A stretch of 19,933 nt of DNA from Lysobacterales bacterium (GTDB lineage Bacteria; Pseudomonadota; Gammaproteobacteria; Xanthomonadales; SZUA-5). This document shows, piece by piece, positions 6,318 through 13,744 of this stretch. The notes beneath the pieces were generated by a model that worked only from the letters and a program-made list of their open reading frames with translations, did not search any database and had not been told where the DNA came from. Position numbers and translations under genes: made by a program. The stretch is from assembly GCA_024710675.1 (NCBI GenBank), contig JANJUH010000048.1, forward strand, positions 1 to 19,933, given 5' to 3'. Each line of letters starts with the position of its first letter. Positions within the stretch are counted from its first letter, which is position 1.

Positions 6318-7518
6318 GGCAGACGAGTCCTTCGGATCGCTCCCCTCGCTGCCGAGGCTGGAGAGCAGGAGCCGACGGCGCCGCTGGACCGTGGTGCAAC
6401 TGCTGCCGGCACTGGAGCCCGGCGGGGCGGAGCGTAGCGCTCTCGAAGTGGCCCAGGCGCTGGTCGGCGCCGGCCATCGCTCGGTGGTGATCTCGGCCGG
6501 CGGTCGCTGGGTCAATCGGCTGAAGAACCAGGGCAGCGAGCACTTCAAGCTGCCGATCGGCGAAAAATCCTTGGCCGCGATCGGCTCGATCTGGTCGCTG
6601 CGCCGCCTGCTGCGCAAGATTCGTCCCAACCTGGTTCACGTGCGCTCGCGGCTGCCGGCCTGGGTGGCCCATTTCGCGCTGAAGGGGCTCGACTTTCCGG
6701 TGCACCGGGTCAGTACGGTGCACGGGCTCTACTCGGTGGGCGCGTACAGCCGGATCATGACGCGGGCCGACCGGCTGATCGCCGTGTCCGCCGTGACCCG
6801 TGACTACATCCTGGAGAACTACCCCGGTGTCGATCCCGCGCTGATCCGCGTGATCCCGCGCGGCGTCGACACCGAGCACTACCGGCGCGACTTCGCGCCC
6901 GACGAAGGCTGGAAACAGACCTTCCTTGCCGAGTTTCCAATGCTGGACGGTGGCGTCCTGCTTACCCTGTCAGGGCGCGGTACCCGGCTGAAGGGTCACG
7001 CGCAGGCCATCGAACTGCTCGCGGCACTGCGCAATCGTGGCATCGACGCGCGACTCCTGTTGGTGGGTGTGGTGGAGAGCGGTCGCGAGCATTACCGCGC
7101 CGAGCTGCAGGAGCTGGCGTCGACGATGGGTGTCCGCGGCGCGGTGGCGCTGTCACGCCCGCGCGGGGACATCCGCGAGATCTATGCGATCAGTGATCTC
7201 GTCCTGCAGCTCTCGACTCGCCCGGAGAGCTTCGGCCGTGTCGTTCTCGAGGCCCTGTCGATGGGCAAGCCGGTGCTGGGTCATGCCATCGGTGGGGTCG
7301 GGGAGCAGTTGCGCGCCTACTTTCCCGAAGGCCTGGCAGAGGATGGAGACACCGAGGCACTGGCCGAGCAGGCCATCCGGATTCTCGAAAAGGGGGCGGT
7401 GCCTGCGGTGGCGGCGCTGCCGAGTACTGCCGAACTGCAACGCCTGACGCTCTCGGTCTACGCCGAACTGATCGAAGGACAAGCGCCAGATCCGGCTTTC
7501 GCTGCCGCAAGTCGATGA
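6307..7518 (+). CDS. Glycosyltransferase family 4 (LPS/O-glycan)
   Basis: A 403-residue GT-B fold retaining glycosyltransferase. The N-terminal Rossmann-like half starts QLLPALEPGGAERSALE (31-47), the acceptor-side GGAE loop of family 4. The donor half has R224 and K229 in SGRGTRLKGH and the paired glutamates E307 and E315 in RPESFGRVVLEALSMGKPV, the E-x7-E motif that holds the nucleotide sugar. There is no signal peptide; it should act at the cytoplasmic face of the inner membrane. The sugar and acceptor cannot be read from sequence. The start ATG lies inside the end of the zinc-finger gene, and its own end overlaps the ligase start by 4 bases (ATGA). The first 26 residues are Arg/Ser-rich and precede the fold, so a slightly later start is possible. 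Confidence 0.9.
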   Translation: MPTEADESFGSLPSLPRLESRSRRRRWTVVQLLPALEPGGAERSALEVAQALVGAGHRSVVISAGGRWVNRLKNQGSEHFKLPIGEKSLAAIGSIWSLRRLLRKIRPNLVHVRSRLPAWVAHFALKGLDFPVHRVSTVHGLYSVGAYSRIMTRADRLIAVSAVTRDYILENYPGVDPALIRVIPRGVDTEHYRRDFAPDEGWKQTFLAEFPMLDGGVLLTLSGRGTRLKGHAQAIELLAALRNRGIDARLLLVGVVESGREHYRAELQELASTMGVRGAVALSRPRGDIREIYAISDLVLQLSTRPESFGRVVLEALSMGKPVLGHAIGGVGEQLRAYFPEGLAEDGDTEALAEQAIRILEKGAVPAVAALPSTAELQRLTLSVYAELIEGQAPDPAFAAASR

Positions 7519-8747
7519 CGGGCACGCGCTGGCTGTGGCTGCTGCTGGCATTGCCACCCCTGCTGCTGCCGTTTTCGCGCAGCGCCGAGCTGCCGGTGCT
7601 GGCCGGCGCACTGATCGGCGTCGCAGCCCTGTTGCGCAGGGAGTGGCCGAAGGGTCTCGTGCGGCCTGTGATCGTGGCGATGGCGCTGTACTCGCTGGCA
7701 GCGCTCATTTCGGCCATCGATGCCGTGCATCCGGGGCAATCCTGGGAAACCGCCCTGGCCTCCACCCGGCTCGGCCTTTATGTGTTCGGCGTGGCGGCAC
7801 TGGCGCAGCTTGCCCTGGGTTCGAACCCGGATCCGGCCAGCATGTCACGCACACCCGCACTGATCGCGGCGGGCGGCATCGCGCTCTGGACCACCGACGC
7901 GCTGGTCCAGGCGCTGACCGGCTGGTCGCTCGGCGGCCTGGCTGAAGCCGACCGGCTGTCGGGGATCTTCGGGGCCGATGATCTCAAGCTCGGTCCCTTG
8001 CTCGGGGCGCTGGCACCGCTGCTGTTGTGGCCCCTGCTCGATGGGCCGCGCTGGCGACTGGCGCTGGCCTGGCTCGCGGTATTGATTGTCGTGCTGCTGG
8101 CGGGCGCGCGGGCGGGCTGGGTCTCTTACGCCCTCGTGACCTTGTTGTTGATCTGGCGCATCGCCGATGCCTCGCCGCGGCGGTTTCTGGCGATGGCCGC
8201 GGCGGGCGCAGTCCTGGCCGGCGCGGTCGCAGTGGCGGCGTACCAGGGATCCGAGCGCTTCGCGGCGCGGGTCGAACGTACGCTCGCCGCCGGCGGCGGC
8301 GATCTCGGGCGCGCGCTGGCCGGGCGTGACTGGATCTGGTCGACGGCCGTTGCGATGGCAGGCGAGCACCCGGTCAATGGCATCGGTGTGCGCGGTTTTC
8401 GCCACGCCTACGCGGCCCACTCGGCCACAGGAGATCCATGGGTGGATCCGGAGACCGGCACGGGCGCTGCCCATGCCCATCAATTGATCCTCGAAGTACT
8501 GACCGAGACCGGCGCGATCGGCTTGCTGCTTTGGGGATGGGCCGCGTACCTGCTGTGGCGGACGGCGGGTCGTTTGCCCTCATCGGGTCACGTGCGCGCC
8601 CCGTTCGTGGCGCTAGCAGTCCTGCTATTCCCCGTGAATACGCATCTGGCCTTCTACTCGACCTTCATGGGCCTGGTGTTGGCCTGGTTGCTGGCGCTGT
8701 GTGCCGCCCAGGCCGCGCTGGCCGGGGAGTGGCGTGATGGCGCCTGA
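7515..8747 (+). CDS. O-antigen ligase family membrane protein (WaaL/Wzy-like)
   Basis: A 410-residue polytopic inner-membrane protein with about ten or eleven hydrophobic segments (for example 5-20, 28-40, 50-68, 86-101, 113-131, 159-175, 181-213, 223-242, 324-348, 362-400). Between the late segments lies a large hydrophilic periplasmic loop (about 243-320). It carries the family marks: an Arg after the long central helix (AGARAGW, R199), RDWIWSTAVAMAGEHPVNGIGVRGF and HAHQLILEVLTETG (H320/H322). WaaL ligases use a conserved Arg and His in these places to move undecaprenyl-linked glycan to lipid A-core. Wzy polymerases look alike, so ligase versus polymerase is not settled; the absence of other polymerisation genes nearby mildly favours ligase. 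Stop and start overlap the neighbours by 4 and 11 bases. Confidence 0.87.
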   Translation: MTGTRWLWLLLALPPLLLPFSRSAELPVLAGALIGVAALLRREWPKGLVRPVIVAMALYSLAALISAIDAVHPGQSWETALASTRLGLYVFGVAALAQLALGSNPDPASMSRTPALIAAGGIALWTTDALVQALTGWSLGGLAEADRLSGIFGADDLKLGPLLGALAPLLLWPLLDGPRWRLALAWLAVLIVVLLAGARAGWVSYALVTLLLIWRIADASPRRFLAMAAAGAVLAGAVAVAAYQGSERFAARVERTLAAGGGDLGRALAGRDWIWSTAVAMAGEHPVNGIGVRGFRHAYAAHSATGDPWVDPETGTGAAHAHQLILEVLTETGAIGLLLWGWAAYLLWRTAGRLPSSGHVRAPFVALAVLLFPVNTHLAFYSTFMGLVLAWLLALCAAQAALAGEWRDGA

Positions 8748-9507
8748 ACCGCTGTCGGTGGTGATCACCACCTTCGACAACGCTGCGACCCTGTCGCGCC
8801 TGTTGGCCAGCGTCAGCTTTGCCGACGAGATCCTGCTGGTCGATTCCGGCAGCCGGGACGGCACCCTCGAGTTGGCCCAGGCCGCCGGGTGCCGGATCCT
8901 GCACAAGCCCTTCGCCGGCTACGGTCCGCAGAAGGCCTGGGCGATCGCGCAAGCAAGCCATCGGCTGGTGCTGCTGCTCGACGCCGACGAATGGCTGCCC
9001 GAGGACTGCCGGGCAGAGATCCAGGCCCTGCTGGGGGCACTCGGCAAGGGTGGCGAACGGCACGCCGGATGGCGCCTGCCGCGTCGCGAGCGGGTGTTCT
9101 GGCGTTACCAGCACCGGTGGACGCGGATGAACCGCTTCGTGCGCCTGGTGGATCGCGATCGCTGCCGGATGAGTGACTCGACAGTGCATGCAGCCCCCGA
9201 GGTCGACGGGCCGGTGGGTGATCTGCACGCCGCCTTCTGTCACGACGGCGAGCCCGACATCCACACCAAGGTCGCCAAGATCAACGCTTATTCGACGGGC
9301 CTGGTGGCCGACAAGCTGGCCCGCGGCAGTCGATTCCCGAGGCTGCGCTGCCTGGTCTACCCGCCGCTGTTCTTCCTGCGCCTGTACGTGTTCAAGCGCG
9401 GTTTCCTCGACGGCTGGGCCGGTTTCGTCTCGGCGCTGGTCGGTGCCTTCTACGTGTTCCTCAAGTACGCCAAACTCGATGAAGCGCGCCGCCGGCCAGG
9501 AAACTGA
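8737..9507 (+). CDS. Glycosyltransferase family 2, WaaE/KdtX-like
   Basis: A 256-residue GT-A enzyme. It starts PLSVVITTFDNAATL and has VDSGSRDGT (35-43, with D36) and LLLDADEWLP (79-88, the D-x-D metal site). The C-terminal part contains the NRFVRLVDRDR block, the DLHAAFCHDG block and a hydrophobic stretch near 205-235. The overall pattern matches the WaaE/KdtX group, which adds a beta-linked glucose to the inner LPS core heptose in enterobacteria. Here the exact sugar and acceptor are inferred only from family. ATG at 8737 follows a GGGGAG ribosome-binding site and overlaps the ligase gene by 11 bases; the open frame back to 8701 is not homologous. Confidence 0.9.
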   Translation: MAPEPLSVVITTFDNAATLSRLLASVSFADEILLVDSGSRDGTLELAQAAGCRILHKPFAGYGPQKAWAIAQASHRLVLLLDADEWLPEDCRAEIQALLGALGKGGERHAGWRLPRRERVFWRYQHRWTRMNRFVRLVDRDRCRMSDSTVHAAPEVDGPVGDLHAAFCHDGEPDIHTKVAKINAYSTGLVADKLARGSRFPRLRCLVYPPLFFLRLYVFKRGFLDGWAGFVSALVGAFYVFLKYAKLDEARRRPGN

Positions 9508-10420
9508 GTTGTCGCCGGGCCTGCGGATCGGCCTCGGGCTGGCACGCTGGCTGGCGCGGCGCCCGTACCGCTGGCAGATGCGCGTCGCGTGGGCACTGGC
9601 GCCGCTGCTGGCCCGCCTCGCCGGCAAGCGGCGCGCGATTGCGGCAGCCAATATCGCGCTGTGCTTTCCCGAGCTTGATGCTGCGGCGCAGCGAGTGTTG
9701 GTCGAACGCAACCTCAGGTCGACGGCCGTCAGCCTGTTCGAGACCACGCTGGCCTGGTTCGCCCCACGCGAAGTGACGTCGGGCATCGCCCGTGTCGACG
9801 GACTCCAGCATCTGCAGGCTGCGCTCGCGCAGGGCAGGGGAGTGGTGTGCCTTTTCAGCCACTTCACCATGATCGAGTTGGGCGGTCGCCTGCTCAGCGA
9901 GGCGATCGGTCGGCCGATGCACCAGATGGTCAGGCCGAACAACGATCCGGTGCTGGAAGCGGTGATCGACGCCGCCCGCCGTGGTTTCTGCGAGCGCACC
10001 TTCGAGAAGAAGGACCTCGCCACGCTGCTGCGATCACTGAAGGCCGGGCATCCCGTCGGCTACGCACCGGACCAGGATTTCAACGTGCACATGGCCTTCG
10101 TGCCCTTTTTCGGGCAACCGGCGGCCACATTGACGATGAGCAGCCGCATCGCACGACTGTCCGGGGCGCCGGTGCTGCAGGTGTGGGTGCGGCGCGAGTC
10201 CTCGGGTTTCGGCTACGTCCTCGATTTTGATCCGCCACTCGCCGACTTTCCCTCGGGCGACGTTGTCGCCGACACCGCGCGGATCATGGCGCGCCTCGAG
10301 CAGAAGGTGCGCGAGACCCCCGAGCAGTACCTGTGGGCGCACCGGCGTTTCAAGACCCGGCCGGAAGGTTTAGCGAGCGCCTATCCGGAGGCGCTGCTGA
10401 AGGAGCGGCATCGGCGCTGA
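9479..10420 (+). CDS. LpxL/LpxM-family lipid A acyltransferase
   Basis: About 313 residues of the lysophospholipid/lipid A acyltransferase family. The catalytic H-x4-E motif is seen as H128-FTMI-E133 in CLFSHFTMIELGGR. Family blocks on either side include RRAIAAANIALCFPEL (51-66), MVRPNNDPVLE, the GYAPDQDF loop and the closing YLWAHRRFKTRP. Such enzymes add a secondary acyl chain to Kdo2-lipid A at the inner membrane; the first 45 residues form an amphipathic to hydrophobic helix that would anchor it. Two starts are possible. ATG 9479 overlaps the GT2 gene by 29 bases without a clear ribosome-binding site. TTG 9509 directly follows the GT2 stop and has AGGA 7 bases before it, giving 303 residues. 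The last gene of the five-gene operon. Confidence 0.88.
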   Translation: MKRAAGQETELSPGLRIGLGLARWLARRPYRWQMRVAWALAPLLARLAGKRRAIAAANIALCFPELDAAAQRVLVERNLRSTAVSLFETTLAWFAPREVTSGIARVDGLQHLQAALAQGRGVVCLFSHFTMIELGGRLLSEAIGRPMHQMVRPNNDPVLEAVIDAARRGFCERTFEKKDLATLLRSLKAGHPVGYAPDQDFNVHMAFVPFFGQPAATLTMSSRIARLSGAPVLQVWVRRESSGFGYVLDFDPPLADFPSGDVVADTARIMARLEQKVRETPEQYLWAHRRFKTRPEGLASAYPEALLKERHRR

Positions 10421-10441
10421 TGCAGCCAAGGCGCGCCCGGC

Positions 10442-10475
10442 ACGTAGGGTGCCGGTGAGCCAGCGAACCGCACCG
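10442..10475 (+). repeat. Dispersed 34-bp repeat, copy 1 (GTAGGGTG...AACCGCACC type)
   Basis: Reads ACGTAGGGTGCCGGTGAGCC then AGCGAACCGCACCG. It lies 22 bases past the acyltransferase stop. About 30 of 34 positions match the reverse complement of 10631-10664. Elements with a GTAGGGTG head and a GCGAACCGCACC tail recur in intergenic DNA of many gammaproteobacteria. Confidence 0.65.
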
Positions 10476-10500
10476 GACGCGACGCCGCTGGTCTCCCGGG

Positions 10501-10518
10501 TAGGCTCTGAGCCTATTT
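10501..10518 (+). terminator. Weak hairpin, possible terminator of the LPS operon
   Basis: TAGGCTC-T-GAGCCTA is a perfect inverted repeat (usable stem TAGGC/GCCTA, 5-base loop) followed by TTTCG, 80 bases beyond the last operon gene. The stem is short and the T-run is three bases, so termination would be inefficient. It also lies inside the inverted 34-bp repeat pair. Confidence 0.25.
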
Positions 10519-10630
10519 CGCAATAGCCGCGGTCAGGGCGCCAAGAGCCTGTGTCCGCAAAGGACGCAGAGCGAAGGGCAGGGAGGATTCGCAGGTGGCG
10601 CTGGCCTTTGCCGCGAAGTGCGAATGGCGT

Positions 10631-10664
10631 CGGTGCGGTTCGCTGCGCTCACCACACCCTACAT
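10631..10664 (-). repeat. Dispersed 34-bp repeat, copy 2 (inverted relative to copy 1)
   Basis: On the minus strand this reads ATGTAGGGTGTGGTGAGCGC then AGCGAACCGCACCG, inverted with respect to copy 1 and 155 bases from it. It ends 7 bases before the kinase stop codon. The pair brackets non-coding DNA with two short hairpins and no supportable gene, and could form one large stem loop separating the convergent operon and kinase transcripts. Confidence 0.65.
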
Positions 10665-10671
10665 CACGGCC

Positions 10672-12051
10672 TCACTGGCACTTGGCGATGGCCTTGCGGT
10701 AGCGATCGTCGTTGCCCGGATCGGCGGCGCGCAGGCCGCGGCGGGCTTCCTCGTTGTTGCAGTCGAACTGGCTGAGGACCTTCTCGTACAACCCGGCCGC
10801 ACCCTCGGCATTGCCCGTTCGAATCATTGCCGAAGCCGCCGTCAGCGCATCGCTCATCTCGACCATCTGTTCCTGCGACAGGATCGCGCGCGGCACCTCG
10901 TCGACCGGCTGGGGCTTCGGCCAGAACGCGAACGCGAGGCCGGCCACGACGACCAGCGCACCCACGCCGCCGATCACCGCCATCGGCGGGCCGGAACGCG
11001 CTGGCGCGGCTGCCGGTGTCGCGGCGGCCTGGGCCGGCGTCGGTGCCGACACCACCGTGGACGCATCGCCGCCGGCTGCGGGCGAAGCCAGAGGGCGCGC
11101 GACGGCCGTGGCTGCGGAAGTGCTGCTGCCGCCCTGGGTCGGCGAGGACACCACGGTCTCGCCGCCACCCAGGCGATTGAGCTTGTCCTGCAGCGGCGTG
11201 GCGACGGCCGTATCCATGCGCCGGGTCGCCGGTTCGGCCGCAGCCGGTGCGCCGGCGCGGTGCTTTTTCAGGGCCGCGACCATCTCGGCCGCGTTCTGGT
11301 ACCGGTCCTTCGGGTCCTTGGCCAGCAGCTTGTTGACGATCGGCTGGAAGCGCGCGTGCTCGGGCGGCAGCGGCGGCACCGGCTCGTAGACGTGGGCGTA
11401 GGACACGGCGAAGGTGTCGCGCCCCTCGAACACTTTGTGGCCGGTCAACATCTCGTAGAACATCACGCCCATCGCGTACAGGTCGGAGCGCGCGTCGATG
11501 GCCTTGCCCATGCAGCGCTCGGGACTCATGTAGTGCGGCGTGCCAACGACGGCGCCGACCTGGGTGAAGCTCGACTCGGCATCGCCTTCCTTCGCGATGC
11601 CGAAATCCACGAGCACGGCCTTGCCGCTCTCGTGGAACATGACGTTCTCGGGCTTGATGTCGCGATGGAGCACGTTCTTCTTGTGCGCGTGCTCGAGCGC
11701 GCCGCCGATCTGGATCATCACCTCGACGGCGTCTTCCGGGCGCAGGCCCTTCTTGATCTTCTCGGTGAGATCGCCGCCCGAGAGAATCTCCATCGCCAGG
11801 AAGTAGTGGTTGTCCACCACGCCGCAGGAGAACACCGTGACGATGTTGTCGTGGCTCATGCTGGCCACGGTGTCGCCTTCCATCTTCAGCGAGGCGAGGA
11901 AGGCCGGATCGGGCGCCGAGCCCGGCGAGACGATCTTGATCGCGACATCGCGCTTGGGCTGTAGCTGGCGCCCGAGGTAGACGCGCGACATGCCGCCGCG
12001 TCCGATCTCCTTGGTCAGCTCGAAATTCGGCAGCTGGATCGATTGTTCCAT
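10672..12051 (-). CDS. Membrane-anchored Ser/Thr protein kinase (Hanks type)
   Basis: A 459-residue kinase with a complete catalytic domain at about 10-265. Visible elements are the Gly loop GRGGMS (17-22), K39 in VAIKI, E58 in helix C, HRDIKPENV (129-137, catalytic D131), DFG at 149-151 and GTPHYMSPE in the activation segment, so it should be active. A Pro/Ala/Thr linker (266-356) contains two near-identical TVVS-x-PT elements (299-305 and 332-338). One transmembrane helix follows (about 357-377) and then an 80-residue outer part with a helical, TPR-like look and two cysteines (C431, C458). This is the PknB-like layout of a cytoplasmic kinase with an external sensor. Substrates are unknown; no phosphatase or FHA gene is adjacent. 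ATG 12051 is fixed by the domain start, but no ribosome-binding site is evident. A TATCCT hexamer (12087-12082) could be the -10. It is divergent from the photolyase gene. Confidence 0.92.
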   Translation of the reverse strand: MEQSIQLPNFELTKEIGRGGMSRVYLGRQLQPKRDVAIKIVSPGSAPDPAFLASLKMEGDTVASMSHDNIVTVFSCGVVDNHYFLAMEILSGGDLTEKIKKGLRPEDAVEVMIQIGGALEHAHKKNVLHRDIKPENVMFHESGKAVLVDFGIAKEGDAESSFTQVGAVVGTPHYMSPERCMGKAIDARSDLYAMGVMFYEMLTGHKVFEGRDTFAVSYAHVYEPVPPLPPEHARFQPIVNKLLAKDPKDRYQNAAEMVAALKKHRAGAPAAAEPATRRMDTAVATPLQDKLNRLGGGETVVSSPTQGGSSTSAATAVARPLASPAAGGDASTVVSAPTPAQAAATPAAAPARSGPPMAVIGGVGALVVVAGLAFAFWPKPQPVDEVPRAILSQEQMVEMSDALTAASAMIRTGNAEGAAGLYEKVLSQFDCNNEEARRGLRAADPGNDDRYRKAIAKCQ

Positions 12052-12117
12052 CAGTGGGGCGCGCGCCAAACGGATCGCCGGAGGATAGCGCAGCAAGGCG
12101 CCGGCTCGCGCCGGTTT

Positions 12118-12131
12118 CACGAGCGCTCGTG
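12118..12131. promoter_or_regulatory. Perfect 14-bp palindrome before the photolyase gene
   Basis: CACGAGCGCTCGTG is a perfect dyad 12 bases upstream of the photolyase start, in the 92-base gap shared with the divergent kinase. It could be an operator or a translation-limiting hairpin. A palindrome of this length is expected about once by chance in a window of this size, so support comes only from its position. Confidence 0.25.
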
Positions 12132-12143
12132 CAGCGTCGCGGG

Positions 12144-13691
12144 ATGACTGCACTGATCCGCCACCTGGTTGTGGTCCTCGGCGATCAACTCGACCGCCAT
12201 GCCAGCGCCCTCGATGGCTTTGATCCGGCCAGCGATGCGATCTGGATGGCCGAGGTCCGCGAGGAAGCCACGCACGTCTGGTCGCACAAGGCGCGGATCG
12301 CGCTGTTCCTTGCGGCGATGCGGCACTTTGCTGCCGAGTTGCGTGAACGCGGCTGGGTCGTGCACTACCGGGCCCTCGGCGAGCACGCCGCGTCCTCGTT
12401 GGCGAGCGCGCTGGCCGACGACATCGAGCGCCTGCGTCCGCAACGTGTCCTTGTGACCGAGCCCGGTGACTGGCGCGTACGCGAGGCAATCCGGGAAACA
12501 GTCGCTGCGGCAGGCCTGGAACTCGAAGAGCGGTCCGACCGGCATTTCCTCGTTGGCCTGTCCGAGTTCGAGTCGTGGGCGCGGGGGCGTCGTGAGTTCC
12601 GCCTCGAGCACTTCTATCGCCATTTCCGTCGCCAGTCGGGGGTGCTGATGGAGGACGGCGAACCCGCGGGCGGGCGCTGGAACTTCGATGCCGAGAACCG
12701 CAAGGGTTTCGATGCGCGTGGGCCAGGCGCTGTGCCACCGCCACGGCGTTTCCAGCCCGATGCGATCTCGAGCGAAGTGCTGGCGCTGGTCGAGCGCGAG
12801 TACCCGGATCACCCGGGCAAGTTGGAGCACTTCGACTGGCCCGTCACTCCCGCAGAGGCCGAGGCGACGCTGGTCGATTTCGTCGCCCACCGCCTCGTCG
12901 CCTTTGGTCGCTACCAGGACGCGATGTGGACGCGCCAGCCCTGGCTGTACCACTCGCGGCTGGCGGCGGCGATGAACCTCAAACTGATCGACCCGCGCCG
13001 GGTAGTCGCGGCAGCCGAGGCCGCGTACCGCGAGGGCAGGGCGCCGATCGAGGCGGTGGAGGGCTTCGTCCGCCAGGTGCTCGGCTGGCGCGAGTACGTC
13101 CGTGGGCTGTACTGGCAGCGGATGCCGCAGTACCTCGCGGACAACGCGCTCGATGCGCACCAGCCGCTGCCGGATTTCTACTGGACCGGCAAGACCGAGA
13201 TGGCCTGCCTGAAGGATGCCATCGGCCAGACCCTCGAATACGGCTACGCGCACCACATCCAGCGCCTGATGGTCACCGGCCTCTATGCGCTGCTGCTCGG
13301 TGTCGACCCGAAGGCGCTGCACGAGTGGTACCTCGCGGTATACGTCGATGCCGTCGAATGGGTGGAATTGCCGAACACCATCGGCATGAGCCAGTACGCC
13401 GACGGCGGTTTCATGGCCAGCAAGCCCTACTGCGCCAGCGGCAAATACATCCAGCGGATGAGCAATTACTGCGAGGGTTGCCGTTTTGATCCCGGGATGG
13501 CGACAGGGCCGGAGGCCTGCCCGTTCACCACGCTTTACTGGGACTTCCTGATGCGCCACGAAGCGCGCTTCGCAAGGCATCCACGGACGGCGCTGCAGTG
13601 GAAGAACCTGGCTCGACTCGACGCGGAGCAACGCATCGAGATTCGTCGTCAGGCACGGACACTTCGGCATGGTCCGTTGACTCGGGCTTGA
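12144..13691 (+). CDS. phrB: Iron-sulfur bacterial (6-4) photolyase / cryptochrome (PhrB type)
   Basis: A 515-residue FeS-BCP family protein, close to the 507 of Agrobacterium PhrB. It would repair UV (6-4) photoproducts by light-driven electron transfer from FAD. The N-terminal domain (LIRHLVVVLGDQL) is the antenna-binding alpha/beta fold; in PhrB the antenna is dimethyl-ribityllumazine. The C-terminal part holds FAD and the 4Fe-4S cluster. Its four ligands are all present as C355, C443, C446 and C459, each exactly five residues after the PhrB ligands C350, C438, C441 and C454, and PhrB His366 corresponds to H371 in YAHHIQRLM. This constant offset is strong support for the subtype; photoreceptor function is also known for relatives. 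ATG 12144 is chosen because it precedes the fold directly; the open frame extends 30 codons upstream through the palindrome. The ribosome-binding site is poor. Confidence 0.94.
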   Translation: MTALIRHLVVVLGDQLDRHASALDGFDPASDAIWMAEVREEATHVWSHKARIALFLAAMRHFAAELRERGWVVHYRALGEHAASSLASALADDIERLRPQRVLVTEPGDWRVREAIRETVAAAGLELEERSDRHFLVGLSEFESWARGRREFRLEHFYRHFRRQSGVLMEDGEPAGGRWNFDAENRKGFDARGPGAVPPPRRFQPDAISSEVLALVEREYPDHPGKLEHFDWPVTPAEAEATLVDFVAHRLVAFGRYQDAMWTRQPWLYHSRLAAAMNLKLIDPRRVVAAAEAAYREGRAPIEAVEGFVRQVLGWREYVRGLYWQRMPQYLADNALDAHQPLPDFYWTGKTEMACLKDAIGQTLEYGYAHHIQRLMVTGLYALLLGVDPKALHEWYLAVYVDAVEWVELPNTIGMSQYADGGFMASKPYCASGKYIQRMSNYCEGCRFDPGMATGPEACPFTTLYWDFLMRHEARFARHPRTALQWKNLARLDAEQRIEIRRQARTLRHGPLTRA

Positions 13692-13744
13692 CGTCGATTT
13701 CGCGCTTGGTTTTGCTTCAGGCTCCCGAAGCGAGCCCTTGTCCC

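Noticed and set aside
10618..11964. 448-codon plus-strand frame opposite the Ser/Thr kinase
   Set aside because: Antisense shadow of the kinase; starts inside the inverted 34-bp repeat.
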